From NCBI GenBank assembly GCA_903922325.1, contig CAIXTG010000164.1:1-7686 (forward strand): DNA of 7,686 bases, read 5' to 3'. The translations under genes and the position numbers were made by a program. Below the pieces are notes generated by a model, which made no database searches, had not been told where the DNA came from, and saw only the letters and a list, made by a program, of their open reading frames with translations. Below are positions 4,843 to 7,686 of this stretch, piece by piece. Positions within the stretch are counted from its first letter, which is position 1. Every line of letters begins with the position of its first letter. This DNA is from an uncultured Actinomycetes bacterium (GTDB lineage Bacteria; Actinomycetota; Actinomycetes; Nanopelagicales; Nanopelagicaceae).

Positions 4843-7338
4843 ATGGATGAAATAAGAAAAGATTACGATCGCCAAGAGACCGTCGACCTTCAGGTCGAGA
4901 TGGCGCGCTCATATTTAGATTACGCAATGTCGGTCATCGTTGGTCGCGCTCTGCCAGATATCCGCGATGGTCTAAAGCCAGTTCACCGCCGCGTTCTATA
5001 CGCAATGTATGACGCTGGTTATCGCCCAGATAAGGGCTATTACAAGTCTTCTCGTATCGTCGGTGACGTAATGGGTAATTACCACCCACACGGTGACACC
5101 GCTATTTACGACGCAGTTGTTCGCTTAGCTCAACATTGGTCACTTCGTTATCCATTAGTAGATGGCAATGGAAACTTTGGTTCACCAGGTAACGACCCGG
5201 CCGCAGCTATGCGTTATACCGAAGCTCGTTTGTCACATATCGCCATGGAAATGATGCGCGATATCGACGAAGACACCGTTGATTTTTCACCTAACTACGA
5301 TGGCCGCTCACAAGAGCCAAATGTTTTACCTTCACGTTTCCCAAACTTATTAGTTAACGGCAGCGCTGGTATCGCAGTTGGTATGGCTACAAACATCCCG
5401 CCGCATAATTTGCGCGAAATCGGCGAAGGTGTGGCCTGGGCACTTGCTCATCCAGAAGCAAAATCCGATGAACTTCTAGAACAATTAATGAAAATTGTTA
5501 AAGGTCCAGATTTTCCAACTAAAGCACTTATTGTTGGTCGCACTGGTATTGAATCCGCGTATCGCACTGGTCGCGGCTCAATCACTATGCGCGCAGTTGT
5601 CCAAGTCGAAGAAATTAATAAACGCACTTGTTTAGTGGTAACTGAACTTCCGTATCAAGTTAACCCAGATAATTTAGCTTTAAAAATTGCCGAACTGGTA
5701 AAAGATGGAAAAATTAAAGGCATTGCCGATGTGCGCGATGAAGGTAATGAACGCCTAGGACAACGATTAGTAATCGTGCTTCAAAATAGTGCGATTCCTA
5801 AAGTAGTTTTAAATAACCTTTATAAGCAGACCCAACTGCAAGATACTTTCGGTGCCAACATGCTGGCGCTAGTCGATGGAGTTCCACGCACACTTCGCCT
5901 TGATGAATTTATTAAGTACTACATTGATCACCAAGTTGAAGTTATTGTTCGCCGCACCAAATATCGGTTAGTTGAAAAAGAGCGTCGCGCCCATATTCTG
6001 CAAGGCTATTTAAAAGCTCTTGACGCACTCGACGCGGTAATTGCTTTAATTCGCGCTTCAACTACGCCCGAAGAAGCTCGCACTGGCTTGATGAAGCTAC
6101 TCGATGTTGATGAAATTCAAGCCAATGCAATTCTTGATATGCAGTTGCGTCGTATTGCCGCCCTTGAGCGCCAAAAGATCAACGATGAATACGACACCTT
6201 AATGGCTGAAATTATTGAGTTAAATGCAATTTTAATTAGTCCAGAGAAGCAGCGCGAAATTATCGCGACCGAACTTGCTGAACTAGTTGCTAAATATGGC
6301 GATGATCGTCGTTCGCAGATTGTGGCCAGTGAAGGTGATTTCTCAGCTGAAGATTTAATTCCAGATCAAGATGTAGTTGTGACAATTACTCGTGGCGGTT
6401 ATGCAAAACGCACCATGGCTGATTTGTATCGTTCACAGCGTCGTGGTGGTCGTGGCGTTAAAGGCGCATCGCTTAAACAAGACGACGTAGTTGATCATTT
6501 CTTTGTGGCCTCAACTCACGACTGGTTATTATTCTTTACAAACCAAGGTCGGGTATATCGCGCCAAAGTTCACGAACTACCTGATGCAGGTCGCGATGCC
6601 CGCGGTCAACATGTTGCTAACTTGTTGGCATTTAAACCAGAAGAAACTATTGCCCAAGTTTTATCAATTAAGGATTACCTTGCTGCACCGCACCTAGTGC
6701 TGGCAACTAAAGCCGGTTTAATTAAGAAGAGCGCGCTAATTGAATACGACTCACCTCGTGCGGGCGGCTTAATTGCAATTGCTCTCAAAGGTGAAGACGA
6801 AGTAGTTAGCGCGGCTCTAGTTGATGCCGGCGATGAACTATTACTAGTTTCCAAAAAAGCTATGTCAGTTCGCTTTGCTGTCGATGATGAATCACTTCGC
6901 CCAATGGGTCGTTCAACTAGTGGTGTAATCGGAATGAAATTCCGCGCAGATGATGAACTCTTAACAATGGCGCGCATTACTGCTCAACATGCTGGCGACA
7001 CTTTTGTATTCACTGCAACCGATGGTGGTTACGGCAAGAAAACACCACTCGCTGAATATCGTTTACAAGGCCGAGGTGGCATTGGAATTAAAGCTGCCAA
7101 AATCGATGAAAATTCGCGTGGTTCACTGGTTAGCGCACTCGTTCTGCGCAATGAAGATGAAATTCTGGCCATCACATCTGGCGGCACTGTTATGCGCACG
7201 CCAGCGGCAGAAGTTCGCCAAACTGGCCGCGATTCCATGGGGGTTCGCCTAGTGAACCTCGACGACGGGGCCCAACTCTTATCAGTAACTTGTAATCCAG
7301 AGGAAGCAGGGGCGACTTCTGGTTCAGAACCTGCTTAG
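4843..7338 (+). CDS. gyrA: DNA gyrase subunit A
   Basis: GyrA is the DNA breakage-reunion and wrapping subunit, acting as A2B2 with GyrB. It has 831 residues, close to the mycobacterial length. The N-terminal winged-helix domain holds the catalytic Y125 with its R124 neighbour (AAAMRYTEA). The quinolone pocket is HPHGDTAIYD, with T86 and D90 at the positions of E. coli S83 and D87. The tower and coiled-coil follow to about residue 500. The C-terminal beta-pinwheel carries the canonical GyrA-box QRRGGRG at 532-538, which defines gyrase against topoisomerase IV. A second box-like motif, QGRGGIG, lies at 742-748. A short tail rich in Gly, Ser and Glu ends the protein. The ATG follows the gyrB stop with no spacer and no recognisable Shine-Dalgarno, so translation is probably coupled to gyrB. 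It ends in TAG, whereas the upstream genes end in TAA. Confidence 0.97.
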   Translation: MDEIRKDYDRQETVDLQVEMARSYLDYAMSVIVGRALPDIRDGLKPVHRRVLYAMYDAGYRPDKGYYKSSRIVGDVMGNYHPHGDTAIYDAVVRLAQHWSLRYPLVDGNGNFGSPGNDPAAAMRYTEARLSHIAMEMMRDIDEDTVDFSPNYDGRSQEPNVLPSRFPNLLVNGSAGIAVGMATNIPPHNLREIGEGVAWALAHPEAKSDELLEQLMKIVKGPDFPTKALIVGRTGIESAYRTGRGSITMRAVVQVEEINKRTCLVVTELPYQVNPDNLALKIAELVKDGKIKGIADVRDEGNERLGQRLVIVLQNSAIPKVVLNNLYKQTQLQDTFGANMLALVDGVPRTLRLDEFIKYYIDHQVEVIVRRTKYRLVEKERRAHILQGYLKALDALDAVIALIRASTTPEEARTGLMKLLDVDEIQANAILDMQLRRIAALERQKINDEYDTLMAEIIELNAILISPEKQREIIATELAELVAKYGDDRRSQIVASEGDFSAEDLIPDQDVVVTITRGGYAKRTMADLYRSQRRGGRGVKGASLKQDDVVDHFFVASTHDWLLFFTNQGRVYRAKVHELPDAGRDARGQHVANLLAFKPEETIAQVLSIKDYLAAPHLVLATKAGLIKKSALIEYDSPRAGGLIAIALKGEDEVVSAALVDAGDELLLVSKKAMSVRFAVDDESLRPMGRSTSGVIGMKFRADDELLTMARITAQHAGDTFVFTATDGGYGKKTPLAEYRLQGRGGIGIKAAKIDENSRGSLVSALVLRNEDEILAITSGGTVMRTPAAEVRQTGRDSMGVRLVNLDDGAQLLSVTCNPEEAGATSGSEPA
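4883..4898 (+). repeat. Perfect hairpin inside the 5' end of gyrA
   Basis: TCGACCT at 4883-4889 is the exact reverse complement of AGGTCGA at 4892-4898. It would form a six-base-pair stem with a TTCA loop about 40 bases after the gyrA start. It sits in a short GC-rich codon block (4871-4910, 26 of 40 bases G or C). The pairing is directly visible; a regulatory role is speculative because the residues are also under protein constraint. Confidence 0.4.
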
Positions 7339-7351
7339 ATACGCACGAGTT

Positions 7352-7380
7352 TTGGTTAAGTAGCGACTTCGGGGTAACCT
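7352..7380 (+). promoter_or_regulatory. Putative promoter of the tRNA-Ile/tRNA-Ala unit
   Basis: TTGGTT at 7352-7357 and TAACCT at 7375-7380 are separated by exactly 17 bases and fit a loose actinobacterial -35 and a TANNNT -10. Transcription would begin near 7387, giving a leader of about 27 bases before tRNA-Ile. A competing pair, TTGGCG at 7381-7386 and CATTAT at 7404-7409, also spaced 17, would start inside the tRNA and is less likely. Read-through from gyrA is also possible, because no convincing terminator follows it. An inverted repeat GGTAA/TTACC (7373-7377 and 7388-7392) overlaps the -10. Confidence 0.4.
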
Positions 7381-7413
7381 TTGGCGCTTACCGCAGATAA
7401 ATCCATTATTTGC

Positions 7414-7488
7414 GGGCCTATAGCTCAGCCTGGTTAGAGCGCTTCCCTGATAAGGAAGAGGTCGATGGTTCGAGTCCATCTAGGCCCA
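7414..7488 (+). tRNA. ileT: tRNA-Ile (anticodon GAT)
   Basis: A complete 75-base cloverleaf is visible. The acceptor stem is GGGCCTA with TAGGCCC (7481-7487). The D stem is GCTC/GAGC. The anticodon stem is CTTCC/GGAAG with loop CTGATAA and anticodon GAT at 7449-7451. The T stem is GATGG/CCATC around TTCGAGT. The discriminator is A7488. The following bases are CCC, so the 3' CCA is not fully encoded and must be added by a nucleotidyltransferase. It reads AUC and AUU codons. The position after gyrA and before tRNA-Ala is typical of Actinobacteria. The symbol follows mycobacterial usage. Confidence 0.97.
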
Positions 7489-7503
7489 CCCCCCGCTCAA
7501 CAC

Positions 7504-7576
7504 GGGGACCTAGCTCAATTGGTAGAGCACCGCCTTTGCAAGGCGGGGGTTAGGGGTTCGATTCCCCTGGTCTCCA
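7504..7576 (+). tRNA. alaT: tRNA-Ala (anticodon TGC)
   Basis: A complete 73-base cloverleaf is visible. The acceptor stem GGGGACC pairs with GGTCTCC (7569-7575) and includes the G3-U70 wobble (7506 with 7573), the identity element for alanyl-tRNA synthetase. The D stem is GCTC/GAGC. The anticodon stem is CCGCC/GGCGG with loop TTTGCAA and anticodon TGC at 7537-7539. The T stem is AGGGG/CCCCT around TTCGATT. The discriminator is A7576 and the CCA end is not encoded. It follows tRNA-Ile after a 15-base C-rich spacer and is probably co-transcribed with it. The symbol follows mycobacterial usage. Confidence 0.97.
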
Positions 7577-7616
7577 CTCAAGTAACACTTTTACGCACCC
7601 ATTTATAAAAACTGAA

Positions 7617-7621
7617 AAGGA
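7617..7621 (+). promoter_or_regulatory. Ribosome binding site of ppiA
   Basis: AAGGA, in an A-rich context, lies 8 bases before the ATG at 7630 and supports that start. A TATAAA at 7604-7609 resembles a -10, but it would place the transcript start on this site and has no -35 partner. Confidence 0.65.
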
Positions 7622-7629
7622 AAAATAAA

Positions 7630-7686
7630 ATGACAACAGCGACACTGCACACAACTATGGGCGACATCATTGTTGAACTTTTTCCT
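7630..7686 (+). CDS. ppiA: Cyclophilin-type peptidyl-prolyl cis-trans isomerase, 3'-truncated by window edge
   Basis: Only the first 19 codons are present: MTTATLHTTMGDIIVELFP. This matches the first beta-strands of actinobacterial cyclophilins, whose N-terminus typically reads TATLHTNRGDI followed by a strand ending in LFP or LFG and then the NHAPKTVANF motif. The enzyme catalyses isomerisation of Xaa-Pro bonds during protein folding. No signal peptide is visible, so a cytoplasmic protein is expected. The gene lies just after gyrA and the Ile/Ala tRNAs, as ppiA (Rv0009) does in M. tuberculosis. The start is supported by the AAGGA eight bases upstream. The catalytic region is beyond the window, so the call rests on a short match plus synteny. 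Confidence 0.85.
   Translation, partial: MTTATLHTTMGDIIVELFP

Noticed and set aside
7604..7609. TATAAA as -10 of ppiA
   Set aside because: There is no -35 partner at proper spacing, and the implied transcript would start at the ribosome binding site.
1..7686. CRISPR arrays, insertion sequences, prophage or defence genes
   Set aside because: No direct repeats, transposase, integrase or toxin-like frames are seen; the window is packed with housekeeping genes.

Overview
The window is a chromosomal core locus from an actinobacterium with unusually low GC (visibly mid-40s percent in most genes). The order dnaN, recF, dciA (DUF721), gyrB, gyrA, tRNA-Ile(GAU), tRNA-Ala(UGC), ppiA is the classical origin-proximal arrangement of Actinobacteria. 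Several motifs are also of actinobacterial type: the SHGESWS signature of RecF, the short single-domain DUF721 protein ending in GPRDTFG, and gyrase sequences closest to those of mycobacteria. Low GC, tight packing and missing accessory genes suggest a streamlined freshwater lineage such as the acI group (Nanopelagicales). That placement is inference; no 16S is present.

Layout. 1-1106: dnaN, cut at its 5' end by the window edge by about ten residues. 1137-2228: recF. 2229-2681: dciA, whose ATG abuts the recF stop. 2682-2880: the only sizeable gap between protein genes, holding the presumed gyrB promoter and an inverted-repeat-rich leader with a strong Shine-Dalgarno. 2881-4842: gyrB. 4843-7338: gyrA, again abutting the preceding stop (TAAATG). 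7339-7413: short spacer with a plausible tRNA promoter. 7414-7488 and 7504-7576: two tRNA genes, neither encoding CCA. 7577-7629: short leader. 7630 to the edge: first 19 codons of a cyclophilin-type peptidyl-prolyl isomerase. All genes are on the + strand.

Together the genes serve replication and DNA topology. The sliding clamp (DnaN), the recombination mediator RecF and the presumed helicase-loading factor DciA form one tight cluster. GyrB and GyrA form a second, coupled operon making the A2B2 gyrase.

Nothing here looks like a new multi-gene system. The points worth a second look are a sharp GC and codon-usage step 120 bases into gyrB, possible alternative RNA structures in the gyrB leader, a perfect hairpin early in gyrA, a variant second GyrA-box, and the absence of the DUF3566 membrane-protein gene usually found between gyrA and the tRNAs.
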